The translations under genes and the position numbers were made by a program. The notes beneath the pieces are model-generated. The model was not told the DNA's origin. It saw nothing but the letters and a program-made list of their open reading frames with translations, and ran no database searches. A stretch of DNA of 5,895 nt from Spirochaetaceae bacterium (GTDB taxonomy: Bacteria; Spirochaetota; Spirochaetia; UBA9216): contig JAQQAK010000320.1 of NCBI GenBank assembly GCA_028527945.1, positions 1 through 5,895 of the forward strand, written 5' to 3'. This document shows positions 5,110-5,895 of the stretch, one piece after another; position 1 is the first letter of the stretch, and each line of letters starts with the position of its first letter.

Positions 5110-5895
5110 TGAAATACAATAATGTTCTGGAAACCATAGGAGATACCCCACTTGTCAAGATAAATAATTCTTGTGGTAATAATGCAAATGTTTATGCCAA
5201 GCTTGAATATTTTAATCCTGGAAGCTCTGTAAAAGACAGAGTGGCTTTTGCTCTTGTCGAGAAAGGTGAACAGCATGGTTTTATAAAGAACGATACAATT
5301 ATTATAGAGCCAACAAGTGGTAATACTGGTGTAGGCCTTGCTATGGTTTGTGCTGTGAAAGGATATAAACTTATTCTGACCATGCCTGACTCTGTAAGCT
5401 TTGAGCGCAGGCAGATATTGGCTGGATTTGGGGCTGAACTTGTTCTTACAGAAGGCTCTCTTGGAATGGCCGGAGCAATTACAAAAGCAGAAGAGCTGGC
5501 TGCTGAAAATAAAAACAGCTGGATCCCTGAGCAGTTTAAAAATCCTGCTAATCCTGAAGCACATGAGAAGGCTACAGCTGTTGAAATATGGAATGATACA
5601 GAAGGTAAAATTGATATATTTATTGCGGCTGCCGGAACAGGAGGAACTGTAAGCGGTAATGCCAGAACTTTAAAGAAGTTAAATCCTGATATTGAAATAA
5701 TTGCAGTAGAACCTGCTGGCTCTCCTGTTATTACTCAAAGCCTAAATAATGAAGACTTAAAGCCTGGCGCTCATAAAATCCAAGGTATTGGCGCTGGTTT
5801 TATTCCAGATAATCTTGATTTATCTCTTATTGATGAAGTAATGAAGGTAGAAGATCAAGAAGCAATAGAGCAGACCAGACGCTTGATGAAAGAAG
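5109..5895 (+). CDS. cysK: Cysteine synthase (O-acetylserine sulfhydrylase), 3' end missing
   Basis: The first 262 residues of a PLP enzyme of about 310 that makes L-cysteine from O-acetylserine and sulfide; the frame is open to the window edge. ATG 5109 shares its A with the nifU stop, and the protein begins MKYNNVLETIGDTPLVKI as the family requires. Seen motifs are the Schiff-base Lys42 in PGSSVKDR, the substrate loop TSGNTG (69-74), MPDSVSFERR (92-101) where MPETMSxERR is usual, the phosphate-binding loop GTGGT (176-180), and HKIQGIGAGFIP (222-233). No regulatory CBS pair is expected at this length, but the C-terminus is not visible. There is only a poor AGGG about 13 bases upstream, so translational coupling to nifU is likely. 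Placed after nifS and nifU, it supplies the cysteine that NifS uses. Cystathionine beta-synthase is a less likely alternative, given the CysK-type MPDSVSFERR and GIGAGFIP segments. Confidence 0.94.
   Translation, partial: MKYNNVLETIGDTPLVKINNSCGNNANVYAKLEYFNPGSSVKDRVAFALVEKGEQHGFIKNDTIIIEPTSGNTGVGLAMVCAVKGYKLILTMPDSVSFERRQILAGFGAELVLTEGSLGMAGAITKAEELAAENKNSWIPEQFKNPANPEAHEKATAVEIWNDTEGKIDIFIAAAGTGGTVSGNARTLKKLNPDIEIIAVEPAGSPVITQSLNNEDLKPGAHKIQGIGAGFIPDNLDLSLIDEVMKVEDQEAIEQTRRLMKE

Noticed and set aside
5097..5652. Open frames on both strands overlapping cysK
   Set aside because: cysK has every family motif across this stretch in its own frame; the others show no domain and start within cysK.
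1..5895. CRISPR array, insertion sequence or prophage
   Set aside because: No spaced short repeats, transposase, integrase or terminal inverted repeats were found on either strand.

Overview
The window is AT-rich bacterial DNA, probably from a host-associated spirochaete of the Treponema type. That assignment is an inference. It rests on a low-GC, codon-biased gene set, a lipoprotein signal with a relaxed lipobox, mostly absent Shine-Dalgarno sequences, and NifS/NifU proteins of the Helicobacter/Campylobacter-like subfamily used for general Fe-S assembly in an organism without other nif genes in view. No phylogenetic test was possible.

Layout. (1) Positions 1-1009, minus strand: the 5' part of a gene for a secreted lipoprotein with two fibronectin-III-like repeats, followed by the start of a GH114/TM1410-type glycosidase barrel; the gene runs off the left edge. 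(2) Positions 1010-1114: a divergent intergenic region with candidate back-to-back promoters. (3) Positions 1115-2752, plus strand: an ABC-F family ATPase of the YkpA/YbiT-like subgroup, with one intact and one badly degenerate composite ATP site. (4) Positions 2753-2910: a strong intrinsic terminator closing the ABC-F gene, then a candidate sigma-70-type promoter whose -10 box sits inside a perfect palindrome, so close to the next ATG that the mRNA would be leaderless or nearly so. (5) Positions 2911-5895, plus strand: nifS, nifU and cysK in one apparent operon; cysK overlaps the nifU stop by one base and runs off the right edge.

The last three genes form a coherent pathway. CysK makes cysteine from O-acetylserine and sulfide, NifS takes sulfur from cysteine as a persulfide, and NifU builds and passes on Fe-S clusters using that sulfur. 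The ABC-F ATPase is separated from them by a terminator and probably acts on the ribosome. The left-hand lipoprotein is transcribed the other way and has no evident link to the Fe-S genes.

I did not find a wholly new system. The points most worth a second look are the paired decay of one ATP site in the ABC-F protein, the leaderless palindromic nifS promoter, and the FN3-GH114 lipoprotein at the left edge.
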